From: Streptomyces iranensis
Lineage (GTDB): Bacteria > Actinomycetota > Actinomycetes > Streptomycetales > Streptomycetaceae
Direction of reading: 5' to 3'
Length of the DNA: 64,000 bases
Assembly (NCBI RefSeq): GCF_017874715.1
Contig: NZ_JAGGLR010000018.1
Coordinates: 62,001-126,000 of the forward strand
The position numbers and the translations under genes are program-made. The notes below the pieces were generated by a model. That model saw only the letters and a list, made by a program, of their open reading frames with translations. It was not told where the DNA came from and did not search any database. Positions 31,339-40,965 of this stretch are shown one piece after another (the first letter of the stretch is position 1; each line of letters opens with the position of its first letter).

Positions 31339-33479
31339 GAATCAGCTCCCCGCCGCCGCTCCCGCGCGGCCGCCTCGAACTGCTTGCCGAGCGGCTGGGA
31401 CTCGATGGAGCCGTCCGACGAGATCTTCGGCAGTTCGGCCTGCGGCTGGGGCAGCAGCGCCTTCTTCTTGTCGATGCCGCCCTTGGCGTCGACCCCGTAC
31501 AGCGCGTTGTAGATTTTGCGCACGGCGGGGCCGGAGGCGCCGGAGCCGGTACCGCCCTGGGCGATCGTCATGACGACCGTGTAGTCCTTGGTGTACGTGG
31601 CGAACCAGGAGGTGGTCTGCTTGCCGTAGACCTCCGCGGTACCGGTCTTGGCATGCATCGGGATCTTGTTCTGCGGCCAGCCCTGGAACCGCCAGGCGGC
31701 GGTGCCCCGGGTGGCGACGCCCGCGAGCGCGCTGTCGATCTTGTCGCGGGTCTGGCCCTTCATCGGCAGCTTGCCGTGCGCCTGCGGCTTGATCTCCTGG
31801 ATGTCCTTGCCGTCGGGGCTGACGATCGCCTTGCCGACGGTCGGGTCGTGGAGCGTGCCGCCGTTGCTGATGGCCGCGTAGATGGTGGCCATCTGGATCG
31901 GGGTGACGAGGGTGTCGCCCTGGCCGATGGAGTAGTTCACGGAGTCACCGGCGCGCATCTTCATGCCTTCGAGGCAGTTCTCGTAGGCGATCCGCTGGCC
32001 GTAGCTCCCGTCCTTCTTGCCGGTCTTGCACCAGGCGTCCTTGTTGGCCTTCCAGTAGTCCTTCTTCCACTGGCGGTCCGGGACCCGGCCGGTGACCTCG
32101 TTGGGGAGGTCGATGCCGGTCTCCTTACCGAGGCCGAACTGGTGGGCGGTCCGGTAGAACCAGTCCCCCGGCTTCTTCTTGGGCTTGTTGCCACCGTCCT
32201 TCTTCCACTGCTCGTAGGCGAGGTGGTAGAAGACGGTGTCGCAGGAGACCTCCAGCGCGCGGCCGAGGCTGATCCCGCCGTAGTTCTCGGACTCGAAGTT
32301 CTTGAAGACCTGGCTGCCGATGTTGAACGAGCTGGTGCAGGGATACGGCCCGTTGAAGGAGTAGCCGGCGTTGATCGCGGCGGTCGTCGGGACGACCTTG
32401 AAGATCGACCCCGGGGCCGCCTGGCCCTGGATCGCCCGGTTGAGCAGCGGGTAGTTGGACTTCTTGCCGGTGAGCTGCTTGTAGTCCTTGCCGGAGATAC
32501 CGCCGACCCAGGCGTTGGGGTCGTACGTCGGGTTGGACGCCATGGCCACCACCCGGCCGGTCTTGGCCTCCATGACCACGACCGCGCCGGAGTCCGCCTT
32601 GTAGTTGGTGCCGGTGTTGCGGTCGTGCTGCTTGCGGGCGTCCCGCATCGCCTGGTCCAGCTCCTTCTCGGCGACGGCCTGGACCCGCGAGTCGATGCTG
32701 GTGACGACGTTGTCGCCGGGGCGGGCCCGCTGGCTCTCCCGCTGGCCGATGACCCGGCCGAGGTTGTCGACCTCGTAGCGGGTCACCCCCGCCTTGCCGC
32801 GCAGCTCGCTGTCGTACTGACGCTCGAGGCCATTGCTGCCGACCTGGTCGGAGCGGAGCAGGGGCGACTTGGTGTGCTCGGCCTCCTTCACCTGCTCATC
32901 GGTGACCGGGGAGAGATAGCCGAGCACCTGGGCGGCGTTGGAGCCGGCGGGCGCGGCATAGCGGCGCACGGCGGTGGGCTCGGCGCTGACGCCGGGGAAG
33001 TCCTCTTCGCGCTCGCGGATCTGGAGCGCCTGCTTGGCGCTGGCCTCGTCGGTGATCGGGATGGGCTGGTACGGGGAGCCGTTCCAGCAGGGCTGCGGGG
33101 TCTTGGCGTCGCACAGCCGTACCTTGTCCATGACGTCCTTGGGCTTCATGCCCAGGACGTCGGCGAGGCGGGTGAGGACGGCCTTGCCGTCGTCCGGCAT
33201 CTTCATCAGCTCGGTGCGGCTGGCGGAGACCACCAGACGGGTCTCGTTGTCGGCCAGCGGCACCCCGCGGGCGTCCAGTATGGAACCGCGCACGGCGGGG
33301 TGGACGACCTGCTGGACGTGGTTGTTGGCGGCTTCGGCGGTGTACTCGTCGCCATTGCGGATCTGGAGGTACCACAGGCGTCCGCCGAGGGTCAGCAGCA
33401 GCGAGAAGACCAGGATCTGGAGGCCGACGAGCCGGATGGTGACCCGGGAGGTCCGACCGGTCTCAGGAATATTACTCAT
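31335..33479 (-). CDS. pbp2: Penicillin-binding protein 2, class B transpeptidase
   Basis: A 714-residue protein with one N-terminal helix (about 14-33) and an outside class B PBP. The catalytic SIFK is at 358-361 (APGSIFKVV), the second motif at about 412 is SCD (SCDTVFYHLA), and KTGTAE at about 611. Cysteine pairs in the dimerisation and insertion regions are typical of actinobacterial PBP2. ATG at 33479 (MSNIPETGRTSRVTIRL) is chosen; the frame upstream is a Pro/Arg repeat without ribosome site. It forms the transpeptidase half of the SEDS pair with rodA. Confidence 0.95.
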   Translation of the reverse strand: MSNIPETGRTSRVTIRLVGLQILVFSLLLTLGGRLWYLQIRNGDEYTAEAANNHVQQVVHPAVRGSILDARGVPLADNETRLVVSASRTELMKMPDDGKAVLTRLADVLGMKPKDVMDKVRLCDAKTPQPCWNGSPYQPIPITDEASAKQALQIREREEDFPGVSAEPTAVRRYAAPAGSNAAQVLGYLSPVTDEQVKEAEHTKSPLLRSDQVGSNGLERQYDSELRGKAGVTRYEVDNLGRVIGQRESQRARPGDNVVTSIDSRVQAVAEKELDQAMRDARKQHDRNTGTNYKADSGAVVVMEAKTGRVVAMASNPTYDPNAWVGGISGKDYKQLTGKKSNYPLLNRAIQGQAAPGSIFKVVPTTAAINAGYSFNGPYPCTSSFNIGSQVFKNFESENYGGISLGRALEVSCDTVFYHLAYEQWKKDGGNKPKKKPGDWFYRTAHQFGLGKETGIDLPNEVTGRVPDRQWKKDYWKANKDAWCKTGKKDGSYGQRIAYENCLEGMKMRAGDSVNYSIGQGDTLVTPIQMATIYAAISNGGTLHDPTVGKAIVSPDGKDIQEIKPQAHGKLPMKGQTRDKIDSALAGVATRGTAAWRFQGWPQNKIPMHAKTGTAEVYGKQTTSWFATYTKDYTVVMTIAQGGTGSGASGPAVRKIYNALYGVDAKGGIDKKKALLPQPQAELPKISSDGSIESQPLGKQFEAAARERRRGADS

Positions 33480-33575
33480 GGCGTCCCCTGAGGGCGGTGG
33501 CGGGAGACGGGTGGGCCGAGGGCGACGAGTGGGGGGCGGGAGACGGGCGGGCGGCGGGCGATGGGAGGGCATTGC

Positions 33576-34286
33576 TCACAGGCGCTTGACCCCCTTGATG
33601 CGTGCCGTCCTGTTCTTCCCCGTGCGGGGCAGCAGCCCGCCGCGCTGGCTGCCGATCCGGGGCGCCCGGCCCGTGCGCCTGAGCCGGCTCATCCGGCCGA
33701 TCCGGCCGGTGCTGACGCCGCCCGCCGTGCTGATCCAGCGGGACGGGCTCTCGCCGCCGCCCGCGCTGTCGGCCATCGGATCGTTCTCACTCCGTCTGGC
33801 GATCCCCATGATCAGCGGCACCGTGAAGGGTGCCAGCAGCAGGTCGTAGAGGGCCGCGGTGAACAGCAGCTTGCCCAGGCCCACCTGACGGGCCGCGTCG
33901 TCGCCGACGAGGATGCCGACCCCGGCGTACAGCAGCGTGGCGCCGATGGCCGCCGCCACGACCACCAGCATCGGCCCGGTGGCCGACCTGAGCTGGCCGG
34001 TCTCCGGCTTGGCGAGCCCGGCCAGATACCCGATGACGCAGAGCACCAGGGCATAGCGGCCCGCGGCGTGGTCGGCAGGCGGGGCGAAGTCGGCGAGCAG
34101 CCCCGCACCGAAGCCGATGAGCGCGCCGCCGGTATGGCCGTAGACGAGCGCGAGACCGAGCACGACGAGCAGCAGCAGGTCCGGAACGGCGCCGGGCAGT
34201 TGGAGGCGGGCCAGTACGCAGATCTGGACGACGAGGGCGAAGACCACCAGGCAGGTCGACAGGACGATCCGGTTGAGGTGCAGCAT
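33576..34286 (-). CDS. mreD: Rod-shape/spore-wall membrane protein MreD
   Basis: A 236-residue membrane protein with about five to six helices in the first 170 residues (LSTCLVVFALVVQICVLARL, GAVPDLLLLVVLGLALVYG, GALIGFGAGLLADFAPPADHAAGRYALV) and a basic, Arg/Gly-rich C-terminal tail of about 65 residues. The DLAPP-like loop matches MreD. ATG at 34286 follows AGGAG, three bases after mreC stop. It connects MreC to the SEDS/PBP machine. Confidence 0.95.
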   Translation of the reverse strand: MLHLNRIVLSTCLVVFALVVQICVLARLQLPGAVPDLLLLVVLGLALVYGHTGGALIGFGAGLLADFAPPADHAAGRYALVLCVIGYLAGLAKPETGQLRSATGPMLVVVAAAIGATLLYAGVGILVGDDAARQVGLGKLLFTAALYDLLLAPFTVPLIMGIARRSENDPMADSAGGGESPSRWISTAGGVSTGRIGRMSRLRRTGRAPRIGSQRGGLLPRTGKNRTARIKGVKRL

Positions 34287-34289
34287 CGG

Positions 34290-35234
34290 TCAGCTCCTGT
34301 TGGCGGCCGGGCTGGTGGCGGTGGCGGAGGGGTTGGCCGTGACGGTGACCGTGGGCGTCGGCTTGGGCTTCGCGGGCTTGGGCGGGAGCACGCTGTCCCG
34401 CGGGTTGACCCGCGGCGGCTGGACGACGACCCCGACGATGTCCAGCTTGCTGAACCGGACGTACGGGCGCACCCGGAGCGTGCGGGTCAGATCGCCTCCG
34501 GTGGGATCGACACCGACGACCTTGCCGACCGGGACGCCGGGGACGAACGGCTTGTCCGCCTGCGAGCCGAAGGTGACCATCCGGTCGCCCTTCTTGATCC
34601 GGGCCTTGCCGTTGAGGAGCTGCACATGGAGCGAGCGGTCGCCGCGCCCGGTGGCGAAACCGAGCTCGCCCGATCCCTCCATACGGGTGCCGACGGTGAA
34701 GTCCGGGTCGATCGCGAGCAGCACGGTGGCCGTCGAGGAGCCGACGGTGGTGACCCGGCCGACCAGCCCGTCGCCGTTGATGACGGTCATGTCGCGGCGG
34801 ATGCCGTCGCCGCTGCCCATGTCGATGGTGACGGTCCAGGAGAAGCCCTGGGCGGCGCCGATGCCGATGACCTGGGCGCCCTTGATGCCGTATTGACCGG
34901 CGCCGGCGGTCTTGAGCAGCTTGTCGAGCTCGGCGGAGCGGGCGCGGTCGCGGGCGTTGTTGCCGAGCCGCTGCTTGAGCTTGGTGTTCTCCTCCTCCAG
35001 CCGGCGGACCCGGTCGTGCCGGTCACCGGATTCCCGTACGGCCGCGACCGCGTTGCCGACCGGATCCACGGCGGAGGCGACACCGTCCTCCACAGGCCCG
35101 AAGACGGAAGCGGCGGCATGCCGGGCGCCGTCGAGGGGTGAGTCCTCGCCGCCGCGGATATCCACCGTGATCAGCGCGAACGCGATGGCGACCAGCAGCA
35201 CCAGGAGCAGCCGGCTCTCTCGTGTGTCCCTCAC
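34290..35234 (-). CDS. mreC: Rod-shape/spore-wall protein MreC
   Basis: A 314-residue bitopic protein: N-terminal helix at about 8-26 (LLLVLLVAIAFALITVDI), a coiled coil at about 70-95 (VRRLEEENTKLKQRL), and two outside beta domains (GAQVIGIGAAQGFSWTVTIDMGSGDGIRRDM, FVPGVPVGKVVGVDPTGG). A Pro/Thr/Lys tail of about 35 residues follows. GTG at 35234. MreC is reported as a phosphorylation target of Ser/Thr kinases in S. coelicolor. It begins 142 bases after mreB, which should allow separate promoter input. Confidence 0.96.
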   Translation of the reverse strand: MRDTRESRLLLVLLVAIAFALITVDIRGGEDSPLDGARHAAASVFGPVEDGVASAVDPVGNAVAAVRESGDRHDRVRRLEEENTKLKQRLGNNARDRARSAELDKLLKTAGAGQYGIKGAQVIGIGAAQGFSWTVTIDMGSGDGIRRDMTVINGDGLVGRVTTVGSSTATVLLAIDPDFTVGTRMEGSGELGFATGRGDRSLHVQLLNGKARIKKGDRMVTFGSQADKPFVPGVPVGKVVGVDPTGGDLTRTLRVRPYVRFSKLDIVGVVVQPPRVNPRDSVLPPKPAKPKPTPTVTVTANPSATATSPAANRS

Positions 35235-35376
35235 GTGCGGCGACGTGCCTTCCTCGTCGAAGTCGGACCGGTGCCGGAGATGTGATGACCGGTCGGTCCT
35301 GGGGAGCCTTATGCCTGTATATCAGCGTTCCGCCGCACGGGCAGCCAACCACCCGTACGGCCGGTCCGCCGGGTTG

Positions 35377-36396
35377 TCATCTGCGGGGCTGGGCGTCCAG
35401 CACCTGCTGGAGCGCCTCGAACTCCTCCACACACTTGCCGGACCCGAGTGCGACGGAGTCCAGCGGGTCCTCGGCGATGTGGATCGGCATCCCGGTCTCG
35501 CGGCGCAGCCGCTCGTCCAGGCCGCGCAGCAGCGCACCGCCGCCGGTGAGCACGATGCCGCGGTCCATGACGTCGCCGGAGAGCTCCGGGGGGCACTTGT
35601 CGAGGGTGGTCTTGACCGCGTCGACGATCGAGTTGACCGGCTCCTCCATGGCCTTGCGGACCTCGGCGGCCGAGATCACGACGGTCTTGGGGAGGCCGCT
35701 GACGAGGTCACGGCCGCGGATCTCGGTGTGCTCCTCCTCGTCGCCCTCGTACGCCGAGCCAATGGTGATCTTGATGTTCTCGGCGGTGCGCTCGCCGAGC
35801 AGCAGGCTGTACTCCTTCTTGATGTGCTGGATGATCGCGTTGTCCAGCTCATCGCCCGCCACCCGGATGGACTGCGCGGTGACGATGCCGCCCAGCGAGA
35901 TGACGGCGACCTCGGTGGTGCCGCCGCCGATGTCCACGACCATGTTGCCGGTGGCCTCGTGGACCGGAAGGCCGGAGCCGATGGCCGCGGCCATGGGTTC
36001 CTCGATGATGTGCACCTGACGGGCGCCCGCCTGGGTGGACGCCTCGATGACGGCACGGCGCTCGACCCCGGTGATACCGGACGGCACGCAGACGACCACT
36101 CGGGGCCGGGCGAGATACCGTCGCTTATGGATCTTGAGGATGAAGTACCGCAACATCCGCTCGGTGATCTCGAAGTCGGCGATAACGCCGTCTTTGAGCG
36201 GACGCACAGCGACGATGTTGCCAGGAGTGCGGCCGATCATCTTCTTCGCCTCGGCGCCCACGGCGAGAATTCCGCCGGTGTTGGTGTTGATGGCGACGAC
36301 GGATGGCTCGTTGAGGACGATCCCGCGGCCCCTGACGTACACCAGCGTGTTGGCGGTCCCGAGGTCGACAGCCATGTCACGGCCGATGAACGACAT
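35377..36396 (-). CDS. mreB: Actin-like protein MreB
   Basis: A 339-residue cytoskeletal ATPase that in Streptomyces guides aerial-hypha and spore-wall synthesis. Actin-fold signatures are MAVDLGTANTLVY, IEEPMAAAIGSGLPV, NMVVDIGGGTTEVAVISLGG and GIVLTGGGALLRGL. Start ATG at 36396 (MSFIGRDM) is preferred because GGGGAA lies four bases upstream; a second ATG four codons earlier at 36408 is possible. It heads the mreB-mreC-mreD-pbp2-rodA cluster. Confidence 0.97.
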   Translation of the reverse strand: MSFIGRDMAVDLGTANTLVYVRGRGIVLNEPSVVAINTNTGGILAVGAEAKKMIGRTPGNIVAVRPLKDGVIADFEITERMLRYFILKIHKRRYLARPRVVVCVPSGITGVERRAVIEASTQAGARQVHIIEEPMAAAIGSGLPVHEATGNMVVDIGGGTTEVAVISLGGIVTAQSIRVAGDELDNAIIQHIKKEYSLLLGERTAENIKITIGSAYEGDEEEHTEIRGRDLVSGLPKTVVISAAEVRKAMEEPVNSIVDAVKTTLDKCPPELSGDVMDRGIVLTGGGALLRGLDERLRRETGMPIHIAEDPLDSVALGSGKCVEEFEALQQVLDAQPRR

Positions 36397-36717
36397 GTTG
36401 TTCCCCATGAGGATACGTCAGGCCTTCCCTGCTGGAGCGATTGCTTGCTAGAGGTCGGCAGGATGGGTGTGCGCTGCGAGGCGCAGAGACTTCATCGTAG
36501 TCACGCCCGCTCGAACACGCTGCGGGGGTCCTCCGCCATTGTCAGCAGAACACGACCCCGCCTCCTCTAATGGTGACGTCGTGTCGCGGAGATGCGTTCC
36601 CCCGATCGGCTCGCATATGCCAAAGGGCGGCCGGGTAATTCGGCCGCCCCCAGGTCAGCAGGGGTGTGGCAACCTGATGATCAAACTGATGGCCGATCAG
36701 TAACGATCGGATCGGGG
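36397..36717. other. mreB upstream region and ndk terminator
   Basis: About 320 bases without a gene. It holds the terminator of ndk (36622-36649) and must contain mreB promoters. A TACGAT hexamer on the minus strand about 90 bases before mreB could be a -10; I see no matching -35, so I do not call it. Confidence 0.5.
36622..36649 (-). terminator. ndk terminator
   Basis: GGGCGGCCG pairs with CGGCCGCCC around the loop AATTACC, followed on the minus strand by TTTG. It lies 68 bases after the ndk stop. Confidence 0.8.
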
Positions 36718-37131
36718 TCAGGCGATCCCGGGAAAGAAAATCTTGATTTCCCGTTCGGCGGACTCCGCCGAGTCGGAGGCATGGATCAGATTTTCCCGAA
36801 CGATGGTGCCGAAATCGCCACGGATGGAGCCCGGCGCCGCGGCGATCGGGTCGGTCGGCCCGGCCAGCGCCCGGACGCCCTCGATCACCCGCTCGCCCTC
36901 GACCACCAGCGCCACGGCCGGACCGGAGGCCATGAACTCCACCAGCGGCTCGTAGAACGGCTTGCCGACATGCTCGGCGTAGTGCTGCTCCAGAACCTCA
37001 CGCTCCAGCTGACGCAGCTCGAGGGCGCTGATCGTCCAGCCCGCCTTCTTCTCGATCCGCCCCAGAATCTCGCCCACCAGTCCGCGTCGGACGGCGTCGG
37101 GCTTGAGCAGGACGAGCGTGCGCTGGCTCAC
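36718..37131 (-). CDS. ndk: Nucleoside diphosphate kinase
   Basis: Transfers gamma-phosphate among nucleoside triphosphates. The 137-residue protein has SQRTLVLLKPDAVRRGLVGEIL, the GPTDPIAAAPGSIRGDFG loop and the catalytic histidine in NLIHASDS (about residue 117). GTG at 37131 with GGAG upstream; the longer frame to 37203 lacks homology. Confidence 0.97.
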   Translation of the reverse strand: MSQRTLVLLKPDAVRRGLVGEILGRIEKKAGWTISALELRQLEREVLEQHYAEHVGKPFYEPLVEFMASGPAVALVVEGERVIEGVRALAGPTDPIAAAPGSIRGDFGTIVRENLIHASDSAESAEREIKIFFPGIA

Positions 37132-37204
37132 GGTGCGGGCTCCTTTGGGAAAGACATGCGGCGGGGCTGTGAGGCAGAGGCTACATGGGGGAACGACGGC
37201 CACG

Positions 37205-37558
37205 TCACACAGCGTCAGGCGAGGCGGCCGAGGACGCGGCGAACCGCGCCTTGGCCTCGTCGACCTTGCGGCCGAAGTGGACCGAGGCCCACCACAGCGC
37301 GGCGAAGACCGCCCCGAGGAAGAACATGGTGGGCACCACGAAACCGCTCAGCACCAGCCCGATCTGCAGGGCCCAGCCGATCTGCACCGCACCCGGACGG
37401 CTCAGCAGCCCGCACAGCAGCACGCACAGCCCCATGGCGATTCCGCTGACCGTCCAGACGGTGCCCGTGGACAGCCCGGACGTCTTCATCGCGACCAGCC
37501 CGGCGAAGCCGATCACGAAGAACTCGCCGATGAGGGTGGAAGCGCACAGCGTTCGCAT
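37205..37558 (-). CDS. DUF4233 membrane protein
   Basis: A 117-residue protein with four hydrophobic helices (IGEFFVIGFAGLVAM, TVSGIAMGLCVLLCGLL, ALQIGLVLSGFVVPTMFFLGAVFAALWW). DUF4233 proteins are found next to folC in actinobacteria, as here, where it starts two bases after the folC stop (TGATATG). Function is unknown. Coupled translation with folC is likely. Confidence 0.9.
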   Translation of the reverse strand: MRTLCASTLIGEFFVIGFAGLVAMKTSGLSTGTVWTVSGIAMGLCVLLCGLLSRPGAVQIGWALQIGLVLSGFVVPTMFFLGAVFAALWWASVHFGRKVDEAKARFAASSAASPDAV

Positions 37559-37559
37559 A

Positions 37560-39065
37560 TCAGCCCTTTCCCAGGAGGAGCCGGGCCTCGCCGACCGTGA
37601 TCACCGACCCGGTCACCAGAACGCCCGCTCCGGCGTATTCGCCCTCTTCCTCCGCCAGGGTGATGGCGGCCTCCAGAGCGTCGTCCAGCCGCGGCTCGAC
37701 CTGGACCCGGTCGGAGCCGAAGACCTCGACGGCGATCGCGGCCAGCTCGTCCGGGTCCATGGCGCGATGGCTGGAATTGCCGGTCACCACGACCTCGGCG
37801 AAGATCGGCTCGAAGGCTTCCAGCAGACCGCGCACGTCCTTGCCGTCACTCGCCCCGACCACGCCGATCAGCCGGCTGAAGTCGAAGGACTCGGTGACCG
37901 CCGCGGCGGCGGCACGGGCGCCCGCGGGATTGTGCGCGGCGTCCAGCACCACGGTGGGGCTGCGGCGCACGACCTCCATCCGGCCGGGCGAGGTCACGGA
38001 GGCGAAGGCGGAGCGGATGGTGTCGATGTCGAGCGGACGGGCGTGCTGGGAGCCGACGCCGAAGAACGCCTCCACGGCGGCCAGCGCCATCGCCGCGTTG
38101 TGCGCCTGATGGGCGCCGTGCAGCGGGAGGAAGACATCGGTGTACTCCCCGCCGAGGCCGCGCAGGGTCAGCAGCTGACCGCCGACCGCCACCTCCCGGG
38201 ACAGCACACCGAACTCCATGCCCTCACGGGCGACCGTGGCATCCACCTCGACCGCGCGCTTGAGCACCACCGAGGCGGCCTCCACCGGCTGCTGCGCGAG
38301 CACCACGGTGGCGTCCTGCTTCACTATCCCGGCCTTCTCGACGGCGATCTGCTCCGGAGTGGTGCCGAGCCGGTCGGTGTGGTCCAGCGAGATCGGCATG
38401 ATCACCGCGACGCCCGCGTCGATCACATTGGTGGCGTCCCAGGAGCCGCCCATGCCGACCTCGACCACCGCGATGTCCACCGGCGCGTCCGCGAAGGCCG
38501 CGTACGCCATGCCGGTGAGCACCTCGAAGAAGGACAGCCGGTGCTCCTGCTGGGCGTCGACCATCTCGATGTACGGCTGGATGTCCTGGTACGTCTCGAT
38601 GAACCGCTCGGCGGAGATCGGCGTCCCGTCCAGGCTGATCCGCTCGGTGATCGACTGGACATGGGGGCTGGTGTAGCGGCCGGTGCGCAGCTCGAAGGCG
38701 CCCAGCAGCGACTCGATCATGCGGGCAGCGCTGGTCTTGCCGTTCGTACCGGTGATGTGGATCGACGGATAGGCCCGCTGCGGCGAGCCGAGGATGTCCA
38801 TCAGCGACTCGATCCGCACCAGCGACGGGTCCAGCTTGGTCTCCGGCCAGCGCCTGGCCAGCTCGCCCTCCACCTCCCGCAGGGCGCGGTCCACCTCGGG
38901 GTCGGCCGGGCGGGCCGGGATGCCGTCCCCCTGCGGCGGCCCGGACTGCGCACGCAGCGTCCGGCTGCCGGCCTCGATCACCGCCAGATCGGGGTCACGG
39001 TCGGTCTCGGCTCCGACGATCTCTTCGAACTCGTCGGACTCGTTCTGGGGACGCTCCTCGCTCAC
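37560..39065 (-). CDS. folC: Folylpolyglutamate synthase / dihydrofolate synthase
   Basis: Adds glutamate to folates. The 501-residue ligase has the P-loop ITGTNGKTSAARMI, SPHVQSITERISLDG, GMGGSWDATNVID and VLDAAHNPAGARA. GTG at 39065 (VSEERPQNESDEFEE) is preferred; a TTG/ATG-type start up to 30 bases earlier is possible and neither has a strong ribosome site. The first 55 residues are an acidic extension before the Mur-ligase-like core. It precedes the DUF4233 and ndk genes. Confidence 0.95.
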   Translation of the reverse strand: MSEERPQNESDEFEEIVGAETDRDPDLAVIEAGSRTLRAQSGPPQGDGIPARPADPEVDRALREVEGELARRWPETKLDPSLVRIESLMDILGSPQRAYPSIHITGTNGKTSAARMIESLLGAFELRTGRYTSPHVQSITERISLDGTPISAERFIETYQDIQPYIEMVDAQQEHRLSFFEVLTGMAYAAFADAPVDIAVVEVGMGGSWDATNVIDAGVAVIMPISLDHTDRLGTTPEQIAVEKAGIVKQDATVVLAQQPVEAASVVLKRAVEVDATVAREGMEFGVLSREVAVGGQLLTLRGLGGEYTDVFLPLHGAHQAHNAAMALAAVEAFFGVGSQHARPLDIDTIRSAFASVTSPGRMEVVRRSPTVVLDAAHNPAGARAAAAAVTESFDFSRLIGVVGASDGKDVRGLLEAFEPIFAEVVVTGNSSHRAMDPDELAAIAVEVFGSDRVQVEPRLDDALEAAITLAEEEGEYAGAGVLVTGSVITVGEARLLLGKG

Positions 39066-39172
39066 GCGGACCAGTCTACGAGGGAGGGGTGACAACCCGG
39101 CCCAGCGCCATCCCCACCCAGGTCACGAGCCGGTATCTGTGACAAGGCGGCTCGCCTCCGGGGCGCTTCAGT

Positions 39173-39194
39173 CTCCCCCAGCTACCGCTGGGAG
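39173..39194. repeat. REP-like hairpin element (CCCAGC-tacc-GCTGGG)
   Basis: A small stem CCCAGC/GCTGGG flanked by CTCC and GAGGTGCCCCC, in the 244-base gap between folC and the class B PBP. From memory, near-identical CCCAGCGGTAGCTGGGGGAG strings are scattered through streptomycete genomes as short repeats. No second copy of good quality is in this window. Confidence 0.45.
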
Positions 39195-39309
39195 GTGCCC
39201 CCTGTCGACGGTCGACGTGCTCGGTCGCCCACGCGGCGGAGCCGCACATCGATCGGAGCCCTCGCTCCCTGCGCGCGTCTCCCTTACGACAGCGACGCGC
39301 CCCTTCGGC

Positions 39310-40764
39310 TCACTCGCCGGCCAACGCCGCATTCATCATCGACTTGGCGATCGGCCCCGCCAGGCCGCCGCCGGAGATGTCGGCGCGGGCCGCGTCGCTG
39401 TCCTCGACCACCACCGCGACCGCGACCTTGTGGCCGCCGCCGGCGTCCGCGTAACTGATGAACCACGCGTACGGATTGGCGCTGTTGTTCTCACCGTGCT
39501 GGGCGGTGCCGGTCTTGCCGCCCACCGTCACCCCGGAGATCTTGGCGTTGGTCCCGGTCCCCTGGTCCACGACCGTCCGCATCGCGGACTGCAGCTCGGA
39601 CGCGGTGTGCCGGGACATCGCCTGGCTGTAGGTCTTGGCCGAGCTCCGGTCCAGGGCGGACGCGCTGCCGTCCGTGGTGCGGTCGACCTCGTACGGGGTC
39701 ATCAGCTTGCCGTCGTTCGCGATGGCCGAGGAGACCATCGCCATCTGCAGCGGAGTGGCCGTCACATCGAACTGCCCCATGCCGGTCAGGGCCGTCTGCG
39801 AGTCGTTCATACCGCTCGGGTAGGTGCTCTTCGCGGCGCGCACCGGGATGTCCAGCTCGGCATCGTCGAAGCCGAGCTTCTTGGCCTCCGCCGCCACCTT
39901 GGACTGGCCGAGGTCCACGGCCATCTTCGCGAAGACCGTGTTGCACGAGTACTGGAGGGCGGTGCGTATGTTCGCGTTCTTACAGGGCGCCGACCTGTTC
40001 TCGTTGTGCATATCGGTGACCGTGCCCGGCAGCCGGTACGGATCCGGGCTCTTGGTCGGCTCGTCCACCGACGAGTACAGCCCGTTCTCCAGCGCCGCGG
40101 CGGCGACCAGGACCTTGAAGGTCGAGCCCGGCGGGTACGTCTGGCGCAGCGCGCGGTTCAGCATCGGCTGCTTGTCGTCCTTCTGGAGCGCGGTCCACGC
40201 CTTCTGGTCCGCCGTGGAGGAGCCCGCGAAGGTGCCGGGGTCGTACGAGGGGGTGCTGGCCAGGCCCAGGACGGCGCCGGTGGTGGGGTCGAGCGCCACG
40301 GCCGCGCCGGTCTTGTTCCCCAGCCCCTCGTAGGCGGCCTTCTGCACGGCCGGGTTGACCGTGGTGATCACGTCGCCGGGCTTGGACCGCTCCCGCGTCA
40401 CCGCCTCGAGCGGGTTCTTCAGCCGGCTGTCGGAGCCGTCGAGCACCTGCCGCTCCAGGGCCTCCACCTGAGTGCTGCCGTAGGACTGGGAGGCGTAACC
40501 GGTGACCGGCGCCCAGAGCTTCCCGTCCGGGTAGGTGCGCTTGTACTTCAGATCGCCCTTGGTGGCCGCCGAGCCGGTGACCGGCTTACCGCCGGCGATG
40601 ATGTCGCCCAGCGGCCCGGCGTACTCGGAGATGGCCACCCGGGCGTTGCGCGGGTCCTCCCGGAGACTGTCGCCTCTCGCCAACTGCACATAGGTGACCC
40701 AGGCGAGCAGGGCCAGCACGAGCAGCAGCGAGAACACCGATGCCCTTCTCAGGGGCTTGTTCAT
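39310..40764 (-). CDS. Class B penicillin-binding protein (PbpA-like)
   Basis: A 484-residue transpeptidase with an N-terminal helix at about 8-28 and an outside catalytic domain: STFK at 214-217 (YPPGSTFKVLV), SCN in YSCNTVFAKMAVDLG and KTGTAQ near the C-terminus. It is similar to actinobacterial PbpA paralogues paired with FtsW-like proteins, but no SEDS gene is adjacent. ATG at 40764 with AAGGAG upstream. It is set between folC and valS, which as I recall are adjacent in S. coelicolor, so it may be a later insertion. It is flanked by a repeat-like segment and a strong terminator. Confidence 0.92.
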   Translation of the reverse strand: MNKPLRRASVFSLLLVLALLAWVTYVQLARGDSLREDPRNARVAISEYAGPLGDIIAGGKPVTGSAATKGDLKYKRTYPDGKLWAPVTGYASQSYGSTQVEALERQVLDGSDSRLKNPLEAVTRERSKPGDVITTVNPAVQKAAYEGLGNKTGAAVALDPTTGAVLGLASTPSYDPGTFAGSSTADQKAWTALQKDDKQPMLNRALRQTYPPGSTFKVLVAAAALENGLYSSVDEPTKSPDPYRLPGTVTDMHNENRSAPCKNANIRTALQYSCNTVFAKMAVDLGQSKVAAEAKKLGFDDAELDIPVRAAKSTYPSGMNDSQTALTGMGQFDVTATPLQMAMVSSAIANDGKLMTPYEVDRTTDGSASALDRSSAKTYSQAMSRHTASELQSAMRTVVDQGTGTNAKISGVTVGGKTGTAQHGENNSANPYAWFISYADAGGGHKVAVAVVVEDSDAARADISGGGLAGPIAKSMMNAALAGE

Positions 40765-40934
40765 GGAGGGGGAGCTCCTTCCGGGACGTACGGCCGGATA
40801 ACTCCCTGAAGGCAGTGTTTGGTTCCCGGTGGGGTATTGCTGTGTGGCGCCTGTGAGGCGTCTGTGGGGCCTCTCCAAGGGCCCGTGAGGCTTCTCCGGG
40901 GTGTCTGTGGCATATCGCACACACCTCACGCGCG

Positions 40935-40965
40935 AGCGCCCCCGCCGGAATCCGGCGGGGGCGCT
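40935..40965 (-). terminator. valS terminator
   Basis: AGCGCCCCCGCCGGA pairs with TCCGGCGGGGGCGCT around a single A, a nearly perfect palindrome 27 bases after the valS stop. It lies upstream of the PBP gene, whose promoter should be in the remaining 170 bases. Confidence 0.8.

Noticed and set aside
33480..33572. 31-residue Pro/Arg extension of pbp2
   Set aside because: Low-complexity PPTRRPRP repeats without ribosome site; the MSNIPETG start matches the family.
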